Of a stretch of 24,613 nt of DNA, positions 1 to 8,746 are shown piece after piece (positions within the stretch are counted from its first letter, which is position 1; every line of letters begins with the position of its first letter). Below the pieces are notes generated by a model. It was not told the origin of the DNA, searched no databases, and worked only from the letters and a program-made list of their open reading frames with translations. Location of the stretch: the NCBI GenBank assembly GCA_937960795.1, contig CALGPA010000048.1, forward strand, positions 1 through 24,613. The letters are read 5' to 3'. Both the position numbers and the translations under genes were made by a program. This stretch comes from an uncultured bacterium (GTDB lineage: Bacteria > Cloacimonadota > Cloacimonadia > Cloacimonadales > Cloacimonadaceae).

Positions 1-499
1 ATTTTTACCTAATTTACTGCCACCCAGGAGCTTAGACACCTAGGAAAGATCAGTTACTGATAGCCCACAAAGTGTTGGATAGCACCAATGAAGATTTATC
101 TAAAAAGAAGAAGGGCTTGAGTCCTTACACAAAGAAGCCGAGTATATGCTGACTAAGCTCCCTTGGCATGGTAATGTAAGAGAGTTGATATCCATTATTC
201 GCAGACTCTGCGCAGTGGAATCAGAAGAAGTGATCTCGACAGAAGCACTACAAAAACACTGCTTATCGGGCATTATTTCCAAAACCCACTCAATATCTCT
301 GCCTCTATCTGATGACTTGGTGATTGAGCTTCGGGAGCCAATAGACTTGATGGGTGAGTTGAGAAATCTGAAAACAAAGATAATTGAAGATATCTTCCCG
401 CGTTTTAACACCATACGGGAACTTGCTGCTTTTCTCGGCTTCAATTCGGATTCTGCTCTGCGAAAGCACTACCCCTCTCGCGGAGCTAAAAATCAATAG
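1..499 (+). pseudogene. 3' remnant of a sigma-54-dependent activator, frameshifted
   Basis: The clean part of the frame (146-499) encodes PWHGNVREL, a form of the WPGNVREL motif that ends the AAA+ domain of bacterial enhancer-binding proteins. A C-terminal stretch follows that can fold as a Fis-type helix-turn-helix (TIRELAAFLGF...SALRKHY). Upstream, the expected protein continues in a different frame: bases 36-131 in frame 3 read RKDQLLIAHKVLD...KKKKGLSPYTK. That matches the 'ReDI..La..fL...kgls' segment that normally precedes WPGNVREL, and it must shift by one frame near base 131 to join EAEYMLTKLPWHGNVREL. A further LPP fragment near bases 17-25 lies in frame 2, with a stop at 41-43, which suggests a second break. 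Such proteins remodel sigma-54 RNA polymerase using ATP. Nothing here identifies the signal or target. A sequencing or assembly error cannot be excluded, but two breaks favour decay. Confidence 0.7.
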
Positions 500-626
500 A
501 TAGCTTGCCACATCCAAACCTAAATGAGATGATATCAATGGCTTTCAATCTCACGCCCAAGGATTTATCTGGAGATACACATAGTGATGACAAAAAAAGC
601 GGGCGGAATATGATCCGCCCATAGTG
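500..626. other. Intergenic gap between the activator remnant and rpoD
   Basis: This short convergent gap holds the rpoD terminator at its right end. A 28-codon plus-strand frame (538-624) runs into that hairpin, has no ribosome binding site, and is not called as a gene. Confidence 0.6.
592..620 (-). terminator. Rho-independent terminator of rpoD
   Basis: Read on the minus strand, a 7-bp perfect stem (GGGCGGA / TCCGCCC, bases 601-607 and 614-620) with a 6-nt loop is followed by GC and a run of seven T residues (598-592). It begins 7 nt after the rpoD stop codon and closes the cvpA-mutS2-dnaG-rpoD transcript. There is no T run on the plus side, so it should act mainly in the minus direction. 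Confidence 0.9.
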
Positions 627-2366
<1,740 letters not shown>

Positions 2367-2388
2367 CAATGCTCCTTGGCACAAGCTC

Positions 2389-4116
2389 TTAAAAGAGGAC
2401 TTTGTTTACGACTCGTTTGGTCGTCTTTCGATATTCCTGGAATAGTATTTCCTTCTCTTTGAGGAGTTCCAGATTGGTCGGATCTTCGTTGATCGCTTTG
2501 TCCAGATCATCGAGATCGCGCTTGAGCTTGCGCAATTTCAAGTCCTTGATCTGAGCGATGAGATCCAACTGCTGCAAATCCTCAAAAAGAAGCTCTGCCA
2601 GACTATCCCGTATCTCGGCGTTTTCCGTGTCATCCAGCAGCGCGGCGGGTTCAAAACCGGAACTGAGCTGCAGGCGTTTTTGCAAATATTCGAAGATGCG
2701 TTTGTAGAGTCTACTAGTAAAATAATCGGCTGTTAGCTCGCGGGCAAGAAGATTGTAGCTTTCCCTGTCTTTTAGAGCCGCCTGCAGGATCATTTTTTCA
2801 TGAGGGCTCTTTTGGGGGATCTGATCGTCTTGGGGGCTTTGTGCAGGATTGACTTGTCTTGCCGAGCTCCGTTTTAGCGAAGCGAGCAGGGCATTTTGGC
2901 TGATGCCAAAGCTTTCGGATACATCCCTGAGAAAGAGCTCTTTTTGGATGGGATCCCAGAGCAGGCGCAGGGCATCTAGGATGAGCTCAATTCGCTCTTT
3001 GGGCGAGGATTTTAGCTCGGAGCTGGATGCCATATAGGGAATCAGATCTTGCGCTGACAGAATCAATTCTTTGAGCGCATCGCTGCCATGGGAGATAATG
3101 AAGTCGTCCGGATCCACACCTTCGGGAAGAAGCGCCACTTTGACCTTCATGCCGCGCGCCAGGCAGACCAAGCCCCCTCGGACTGCCGCCTTGATCCCGG
3201 CTTCATCGCCGTCATAGAGCATCACCGTGTTTGGTGAAAAGCGATTGAGCAGATAGACTTGATCTTCGGTGAGCGCAGTGCCCAAAGTTGCCACGGCATT
3301 TGTAAATCCGTTTTCATAGAGCCGCAGGAAGTCAAAGTATCCTTCGCAAACTATGGATTGGTCGGCCTTGCTGATATTGTATTTGGTCTTGAAGAGGCCA
3401 TAGAGTTCTTTGCCTTTGGTGTAAATCTCTGTTCCGGGAGAATTGATATATTTTCCGGTGTTTTCCTTAGGCTGCAAGATGCGGCCGCCAAAGGCTATCA
3501 CTTCCCCGGTATTGTTGTGAATCGGAAAGATGAGTCGATCCCGAAAGAGATCGATGAGCGCGCCGGAATACTCTCCAAAGAGTCCGCTTTCTTTGAGTAG
3601 GCTGACCCCAAAGCCCTGTTTCATGAGGTGATTGAGCAAGGCTTTGTTTGAAGAAAGAGCATAGCCGAGCTTCAGATCCTTGGCGGTCTCGGGGCTAAAC
3701 TTGCGCTGTCTGAGGTAGTCCAGGGCATCTTCGGAATGCTCGAAGAGGTTTTTGGCAAAGAAATCCGCGGCAAAGCTATAGACTTCGATGAGCTGCTGGC
3801 GTTTGGTGGAGACCACCTTGGTGCGGGATTCTTCAGGGATCGTGATGCCGGCTCGGAGAGCCAGCTTTTTGACGGATTCAATGAAACTGATCTTCTCATA
3901 TTCTTGGACAAAGCCAAAGACATTGCCCGCCTTGCCACAGGCAAAGCACTTGAAGATCTGCTTGGGCTGGCTGACATACATCGAGGGACGGGTGTCGTTG
4001 TGAAAGGGACAGACTCCCTTCCAATTTGAGCCTACGTGTTTGAGCGGGAGATAGCTCTGCACTACGTCCACGATGTCATTCGCCTGGCGAATCTGATCGA
4101 TCAAAGCTGATTCCAA
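2389..4116 (-). CDS. dnaG: DNA primase DnaG
   Basis: DnaG synthesises the RNA primers for chromosome replication and works with the replicative helicase. The 575-residue protein has the N-terminal CHC2 zinc-binding fold with ligands C36, H39, C57 and C60 (CPFH...CFACG). The catalytic core contains FGGR near 209-212, and a TOPRIM domain carries the acidic residues E258 (CEGYFD) and D302/D304 (YDGDEAG). A C-terminal helicase-interaction region of about 140 residues is poorly conserved, as is usual. The start is TTG. Its ribosome binding site, GAGG, overlaps the TGA stop of mutS2 and sits 5 nt from the TTG, so the two genes are probably translationally coupled. rpoD follows after 22 nt, the widespread primase-sigma pairing. 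Confidence 0.97.
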   Translation of the reverse strand: MESALIDQIRQANDIVDVVQSYLPLKHVGSNWKGVCPFHNDTRPSMYVSQPKQIFKCFACGKAGNVFGFVQEYEKISFIESVKKLALRAGITIPEESRTKVVSTKRQQLIEVYSFAADFFAKNLFEHSEDALDYLRQRKFSPETAKDLKLGYALSSNKALLNHLMKQGFGVSLLKESGLFGEYSGALIDLFRDRLIFPIHNNTGEVIAFGGRILQPKENTGKYINSPGTEIYTKGKELYGLFKTKYNISKADQSIVCEGYFDFLRLYENGFTNAVATLGTALTEDQVYLLNRFSPNTVMLYDGDEAGIKAAVRGGLVCLARGMKVKVALLPEGVDPDDFIISHGSDALKELILSAQDLIPYMASSSELKSSPKERIELILDALRLLWDPIQKELFLRDVSESFGISQNALLASLKRSSARQVNPAQSPQDDQIPQKSPHEKMILQAALKDRESYNLLARELTADYFTSRLYKRIFEYLQKRLQLSSGFEPAALLDDTENAEIRDSLAELLFEDLQQLDLIAQIKDLKLRKLKRDLDDLDKAINEDPTNLELLKEKEILFQEYRKTTKRVVNKVLF

Positions 4117-4123
4117 TAGATCC

Positions 4124-6475
4124 TCATATCTTGACGACCGTCACTCCGCTGCCGCCTTCGAAGAGGGGCGGAGTTTCGATGCCTTTCACTGTCTTTTTGC
4201 GAGAGAGATAATCCCGCACTTTTGCTCTGAGAGCGCCGGTTCCCTTGCCATGCACAATGCGCAAGGTGCTGAATCCGCTGAGCTGGGCGTTGTCCAAAAA
4301 TTCATCGATCAAGGGCATGGCTTCGTCAAAGGTAAGTCCCAGAAGCTTCAGCTCGGTCTGCACGCAAGCCGTGGTGTGGGTCTTGGTGAGATGCACTTGT
4401 TTTTGGGGATCGGAGGCATCGGCTGAGCTTTTGTATAGATTCTTCAGCCGTGTCTTGAAACTGATGCCGTTCATATCGACCACAGCTTGGTCTTTGTCTA
4501 TCAAGACGATGACGGCGTCTGCCTCAAAATCAGCCAACCAGACCCGATCTCCTGCTTTTGGCAGGGCAAGTTTCTCTCTGCCTTCGGCACTGCTCTTTTT
4601 GATCTGACGGGATAGCTCTTCTGCATGCTTGGCAATATCTTGCAATTTTCTTTCCGAAACCTGTTTGCGTTGGTCTTTCTGTAAGGATTTAATCTCGCTA
4701 AGCTCCTTGGTGTATAGCTTTTGAAAGCTAATCAATTCGCTCTGCATTTCTTTGAGATGTTTTTGGCGACGGGCTTTGAGCTCTTTTTCCCAGTCGGTCT
4801 CCTTGCTATCCAACTCTTGGAGTTTTGCTTCGAGATTGCGGCGTTTGAGCTCATATTGGTAGATCTCTTTGCCGAGGCTCTTCTTCTGCTCTTGCAAGCG
4901 TTTGATGAGGCTGCTGAATTCCACATTCTGACTGCCGGCGAGGCTGCGAGCGCGGGAAATGAGCTCCGGATCCAAGCCCAAGGATGCCGCGACTTCAATG
5001 GCAAAGCTATCCCCGGGGATCCCGATGCTGAAGCGATAGGTCGGCATCAGCGACTTCGTGTCAAACTGCATGCTGGCGTTGATGCAATTGTCGCTTGATT
5101 CGGCAAAGACTTTCAGGGCAGTGTAATGTGTGGTGACAATTCCCTTTACACCCAAGCCGGCGAGCTGCTCCAGGATCGCTTGCGCGAGAGCAGAGCCTTG
5201 CTGCGGATCCGTGGCAGCGCCGATCTCATCAATGAGGATCAAGCTTTGGGAATCCGCCTCCCGCAGCATCTTGCCGATCTTGTCCAGATGAGACGAAAAG
5301 GTGGAAAGCGCATTCTCGATGGATTGGTCATCTCCGATGTCGGCAAAGACTCGGGAAAAACAGCCCACGCGGCTGTCCTCATCTGCTGGGATGGGCAATC
5401 CGCTGAGTGCCATCAAGCTGATCAGTCCCACGGCTTTCATGAGCACCGTCTTGCCGCCGGTATTGGGTCCGCTGAGAATCATGAGGTGATATTCATCGCC
5501 CAGGCTCAGATCAAATGGGATCACGCTGTGATAGGCATTGGGGCCGTCCTCGGAGATCTTTTTTAGGATCAAAAGGGGATGCCGCGCGGAGATGAGATCC
5601 AGGGCGGGATCAGGCTGCATACTTGGAACTTTGGCGCGCAATTGGTTTGAGAGTCGGGCGGCACCATAGAGAAAATCCAGCTCGGTCATTAGGGCTTGAT
5701 TTGATAGCAATTCGCGTTTGCGTGAGCGTATCTCGGCGGAGAAATCACTGAGGATCTGATATATTTCCCGCTTTTCTTCTTCCTTTAAGAGCTGCATCTC
5801 GTTGTTTAATGGAACTATCTGCGCGGGTTCGATGAAGACGGTGGATTTGCTGCCACTGCGGCTTTGCACGATTCCCGAGACAAAACCGGCGGCTGATTCC
5901 TTGATCGGCAGCACAAATCGGTCGTCCCGCTGAGTCACATATTTATCCTGCAGATAGCCTTCAAAGCGCGGTTCATTGAGGAGATCCAGCATGCTGCGTT
6001 GGATCCTGCTGCGCAAGGACGCAAGCCCGCGCCTGATGCGCATTAGGTTTGCCGAAGCGCTGTCTTTGATATCGCCCTCGTGGTCATAGATGCGCTCAAA
6101 GGCCTGCATGATCGTGGGCAGAGCATAGAGTCTCTTGGTCAGCTTGGCGGCCTCAGGGAGATCCTCCAAGGCATCCAGCCGCTCTCGAATGTCGGTGGCT
6201 AGCTCGGCATTGATGCTGATCACGCGGAATTCTTCCCAATCGTAGATACTGTGGATTTGCTCTTTGAAATAGTCGTCCAGACTCTCCAGCGGGGAGAGAT
6301 CAAAATCCACTGATCCTTCCAGAGCGGTTTGAAACTCTGCGATCAGTCTTTGCGAGGCGCGCATCGCATCAATATCTTGCAAGGGACTGAGCTTTTGCGC
6401 TCGAGCTTTGCCGAGGCCGCTGTGGCATCTTTGGGCAAGCTGCTTTTGTAGGCTGCCGTATTCGAGATCTGTCAT
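4124..6475 (-). CDS. mutS2: MutS2 family ATPase/endonuclease with Smr domain
   Basis: MutS2 proteins are not mismatch-repair MutS. Family members act on branched recombination intermediates to suppress homeologous recombination, and some also rescue collided ribosomes. The 783-residue protein has the core/clamp helical region, then a MutS ATPase domain with Walker A GPNTGGKT (336-343) and Walker B LILIDEIGAATD (412-423). A coiled-coil-rich segment spans about 495-640, and an Smr domain fills roughly the last 80 residues with the HGKGTG motif. The LDLR motif that usually opens the Smr domain reads LKLL here, so nuclease activity may be weak or absent. The ATG overlaps the cvpA stop in an ATGA, and the gene ends 7 nt before dnaG. 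Length and domain order are normal for the family. Confidence 0.95.
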   Translation of the reverse strand: MTDLEYGSLQKQLAQRCHSGLGKARAQKLSPLQDIDAMRASQRLIAEFQTALEGSVDFDLSPLESLDDYFKEQIHSIYDWEEFRVISINAELATDIRERLDALEDLPEAAKLTKRLYALPTIMQAFERIYDHEGDIKDSASANLMRIRRGLASLRSRIQRSMLDLLNEPRFEGYLQDKYVTQRDDRFVLPIKESAAGFVSGIVQSRSGSKSTVFIEPAQIVPLNNEMQLLKEEEKREIYQILSDFSAEIRSRKRELLSNQALMTELDFLYGAARLSNQLRAKVPSMQPDPALDLISARHPLLILKKISEDGPNAYHSVIPFDLSLGDEYHLMILSGPNTGGKTVLMKAVGLISLMALSGLPIPADEDSRVGCFSRVFADIGDDQSIENALSTFSSHLDKIGKMLREADSQSLILIDEIGAATDPQQGSALAQAILEQLAGLGVKGIVTTHYTALKVFAESSDNCINASMQFDTKSLMPTYRFSIGIPGDSFAIEVAASLGLDPELISRARSLAGSQNVEFSSLIKRLQEQKKSLGKEIYQYELKRRNLEAKLQELDSKETDWEKELKARRQKHLKEMQSELISFQKLYTKELSEIKSLQKDQRKQVSERKLQDIAKHAEELSRQIKKSSAEGREKLALPKAGDRVWLADFEADAVIVLIDKDQAVVDMNGISFKTRLKNLYKSSADASDPQKQVHLTKTHTTACVQTELKLLGLTFDEAMPLIDEFLDNAQLSGFSTLRIVHGKGTGALRAKVRDYLSRKKTVKGIETPPLFEGGSGVTVVKI

Positions 6476-7008
6476 TGCTCTTGGTTTTCTCTGAGTTTTA
6501 AAAAGTCGGGAAGGGTGAGGTATTTGAAATAGTTATTCATCTTCAGATGGCTGATCAGGTCGTCTTTGAGGGTGTCGATCCCGGTGTATACCCGGTGTTT
6601 TTGCGGATCCCTAAGCGGCTCGGAGGCTTGCGGAGCATAGTCCATTACGATGGTGAAGATGATTACCAGAATGAGCCCATTGATCAAGCCCAAGATGCCG
6701 CCCAGAAGGCGGTTTAGCCAGCTCAATTTGAGAGCTTTGATGAATCTGTCCAAGATCCAGACCACAAAGCGGATAACGACTATCACGAGCACCAGGATCA
6801 GGATCACGGAGATCAAGACGGCGAGGGTCTTGCTAAGCTCATATTTGAGCATCAATTGGTTTGCCAAGAGCGGATAATAGTGTCCGACGAGCAAAAACGC
6901 AAGGATGGCTCCGGCAAATTGCACCACAGCTCCCACCAGTCCCCGTCTGATGCCCAAGAATGTGAATATCAGAATCACTGCAAGTATAATCCAATCGATT
7001 ACGCCCAT
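6472..7008 (-). CDS. cvpA: CvpA family inner-membrane protein
   Basis: This small membrane protein of 178 residues has about four hydrophobic segments: residues about 3-22 (including IDWIILAVILIFTFLGIRRG), 25-45, 58-85 and 100-125. The N-terminal 'DWIIL...FLGIRRGLVGAVVQF' pattern is typical of the CvpA (colicin V production) family. The family is linked to colicin V production in E. coli and envelope integrity in other bacteria, but its biochemical role is unsettled. The start is supported by GGGAG 7 nt upstream of the ATG. It is the first gene after the rpsU terminator, and the cvpA-mutS2 pair is common in bacterial genomes. Confidence 0.88.
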   Translation of the reverse strand: MGVIDWIILAVILIFTFLGIRRGLVGAVVQFAGAILAFLLVGHYYPLLANQLMLKYELSKTLAVLISVILILVLVIVVIRFVVWILDRFIKALKLSWLNRLLGGILGLINGLILVIIFTIVMDYAPQASEPLRDPQKHRVYTGIDTLKDDLISHLKMNNYFKYLTLPDFLKLRENQEQ

Positions 7009-7027
7009 GTTTTCTCCCTTGTGCCAT

Positions 7028-7064
7028 AAAAAGCATACAGGGATGTTTTAAGATCCCTGTATGC
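7028..7064 (-). terminator. Terminator/attenuator between rpsU and cvpA
   Basis: A perfect 12-bp stem (7033-7044 with 7053-7064, arm GCATACAGGGAT on the plus strand) and an 8-nt loop are followed on the minus strand by TTTTT (7032-7028). It lies 29 nt after the rpsU stop and only about 20 nt before the cvpA ATG. No promoter is evident between hairpin and cvpA, so downstream genes probably depend on partial read-through. This matches the position of the terminator that separates rpsU from dnaG in the E. coli operon. Confidence 0.9.
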
Positions 7065-7093
7065 CTGATTCTTTGTTAAAGCTTATTGAGTAT

Positions 7094-7300
7094 TTATCTC
7101 ATAAAGCGTTGCATGCGACGCTGCATTTTGAGCATCTTGCGACGAGCGGCGTTAGCTTCGCGTTTCTTTTTTACGCTGGGCTTTTCGTAAGCCTGATGCT
7201 TCTTTATTTCAGAAAGAATTGCGGCTTTTTCGCATTTCTTTTTAAAGCGCTTCAAAAGATAATCGAAGGATTCGTTTTCTTTAGCTACGACTGTAGGCAA
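7094..7300 (-). CDS. rpsU: 30S ribosomal protein bS21
   Basis: bS21 is a small basic protein of the 30S platform, close to the anti-Shine-Dalgarno end of 16S rRNA. The 68 residues begin MPTVVAKENESFDYLLKRFK, the standard bS21 opening, and finish in a Lys/Arg-rich tail (KKKREANAARRKMLKMQRRM), with normal length. The start is TTG at 7300, preceded by a near-perfect ribosome binding site AAGGTGGTG. An ATG lies 6 nt before the TTG but is followed at once by TAA in the same frame, so it cannot be the start. The gene has its own terminator and probably its own promoter. It heads the rpsU-(cvpA-mutS2)-dnaG-rpoD series. Confidence 0.96.
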   Translation of the reverse strand: MPTVVAKENESFDYLLKRFKKKCEKAAILSEIKKHQAYEKPSVKKKREANAARRKMLKMQRRMQRFMR

Positions 7301-7315
7301 TTACATCACCACCTT
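7300..7315 (-). promoter_or_regulatory. rpsU ribosome binding site with start-stop ATG-TAA before the TTG start
   Basis: On the minus strand AAGGTGGTG (7315-7307) is followed directly by ATG (7306-7304), TAA (7303-7301) and then the TTG start codon of rpsU (7300-7298). The TTG sits 6 nt after the end of the ribosome binding site. The in-frame ATG-TAA makes a one-codon reading frame that abuts the site. Confidence 0.75.
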
Positions 7316-7360
7316 TTGTTTATAATTTAAGAGAAGCCAATTTGTTACATCCCATATATC

Positions 7361-7366
7361 TGTCAA
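7361..7366 (-). promoter_or_regulatory. Possible -35 element of an rpsU promoter
   Basis: The 117-nt gap between mnmE and rpsU has a perfect TTGACA on the minus strand, 61 nt before the rpsU start, in AT-rich DNA. No convincing TATAAT follows at 16-18 nt, so this rests mainly on the -35 match and the need for a promoter after the mnmE gap. Confidence 0.3.
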
Positions 7367-7417
7367 GAGAGAATTTTATATAGACGAGGCAAAGCTGATT
7401 GAGTGAGCGATGCTTAG

Positions 7418-8746
7418 CTATTTTCCGACGCAAAATTCAGAAAAGATCTTGCCCAGAAGCTCGTCGGTGGGCAAGACACCCAAGATGTCCTCCAAGGCAG
7501 AGGCTGCTGAGATCAGTTCGAAGGCTATGATCTCAAATCCTGCGTCAAGATCCAACGCAGTCAAAGCATCTCTAAGAGAGCTTATGCCGCGGCTCAGGGC
7601 AGCAAGATGCCTGCTGTTTGTAATGAGGGGGCGATCGATGATCTTTGAGGGCAGACTCAGACGCCGGATGATCATCTCAGCGAGATCACTCAAGCCGTCT
7701 TTGATCTCGACACTGATCGAGACGTGTCCCTCCGGCAATTTGGGATAGCTGACGATATCGGCTTTACTTGCCAGCGGGATGATCTTGCTCTCAAAGTCCC
7801 GCAGTTCATCTCCGATGCCGGGGAAATCTCCTTCATAGAGCATCAGGATGAGATCCGCTTCGCGCATCAGAGCATAGCTGCGCGCGATGCCTTCTTGTTC
7901 GATGCTGTCATCGCTGTCTCTAAGGCCTGCCGTATCCCACAAAACGATGGGATAGCCCCTCAGGGAAAAGGATTCTTCCAGATAATCTCGGGTAGTGCCC
8001 GGCATGGGCGTCACGATTGCCCGATTTTGCTTTAGCAGTGCATTAAAGAGCGAGGATTTGCCGGCGTTGGGTGCGCCTGCCAGACAGATCTTGACTCCCT
8101 CGCGAAGCTTGATCCCCGAAGAGCCTTCAGTGTATAGCGCTTCGGCGTCTCTGAGGATTCCCCGGATTCTGTCCTTGAGATCTTCAAGATCGATCCCGGG
8201 AAGATCCTGATCGGCAAAGTCAATTGCCAGTTCACAGCGCAAGCGAGCCTCCCGGATCCGATCCAAGATCTCGCTGAGATGTCTGCCCAAGAAGCCTTTG
8301 ATCTGCATGAGAGCGGCTGTCTCGGCTTTGGAGCTTCCAGCAGTTATGAGATCATTGACCGCTTCTGCCTGACTGAGATCGATTCTGCCATTGAGATAGG
8401 CACGCAGGGTAAATTCACCGGGATTTGCCAAGCGCGCTTTGCTCAGCAAGATGCCCAGAATCCGCTCGGCGATCGAGGGATTGCCATGACAGCTCAGCTC
8501 GATGCTATCCTCGGCGGTATAGCTATGTGGAGCGCGAAAGACGCTGAGCAGGACTTCGTCGATGATCCGGCCTGAGCCATCATGGAAATTGCCATAGACG
8601 ATGCTATTGCCCGGAGCCTTGAGCAGCTTCTTCGGGGGACTAAAGAATTCAGACACCAGCTCGATCGTGCCCTTGCCGGAGATGCGCAAGACCGAGATCG
8701 CGGCGCTTCCGCCGGCGGTGATGCGGGCACAGATGATGTCATTCAT
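7418..8746 (-). CDS. mnmE: tRNA modification GTPase MnmE
   Basis: With MnmG, MnmE installs the carboxymethylaminomethyl (or aminomethyl) group on wobble uridine 34 of certain tRNAs, using a folate one-carbon unit and GTP. The 442-residue protein has the N-terminal folate-binding domain, a helical domain with the GTPase inserted, and the C-terminal FCVGK carrying the conserved Cys. GTPase motifs are G1 GAPNAGKSS (224-232), G2 TTRD (251-254) and G3 DTAG (271-274). G4 is SKAD (327-330) in place of the usual NKxD. The ATG overlaps the dxs TGA (ATGA). No good ribosome binding site precedes it, so coupling to dxs is likely. Length is normal. Confidence 0.96.
   Translation of the reverse strand: MNDIICARITAGGSAAISVLRISGKGTIELVSEFFSPPKKLLKAPGNSIVYGNFHDGSGRIIDEVLLSVFRAPHSYTAEDSIELSCHGNPSIAERILGILLSKARLANPGEFTLRAYLNGRIDLSQAEAVNDLITAGSSKAETAALMQIKGFLGRHLSEILDRIREARLRCELAIDFADQDLPGIDLEDLKDRIRGILRDAEALYTEGSSGIKLREGVKICLAGAPNAGKSSLFNALLKQNRAIVTPMPGTTRDYLEESFSLRGYPIVLWDTAGLRDSDDSIEQEGIARSYALMREADLILMLYEGDFPGIGDELRDFESKIIPLASKADIVSYPKLPEGHVSISVEIKDGLSDLAEMIIRRLSLPSKIIDRPLITNSRHLAALSRGISSLRDALTALDLDAGFEIIAFELISAASALEDILGVLPTDELLGKIFSEFCVGK

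Noticed and set aside
538..624. 28-codon plus-strand frame before the rpoD terminator
   Set aside because: It has no ribosome binding site and its end is the terminator hairpin of the opposite strand.
2367..2384. TTG start extending RpoD by six residues
   Set aside because: AAGGAG lies 5 nt before the ATG at 2366, inside the extension, so the ATG is the likely start.
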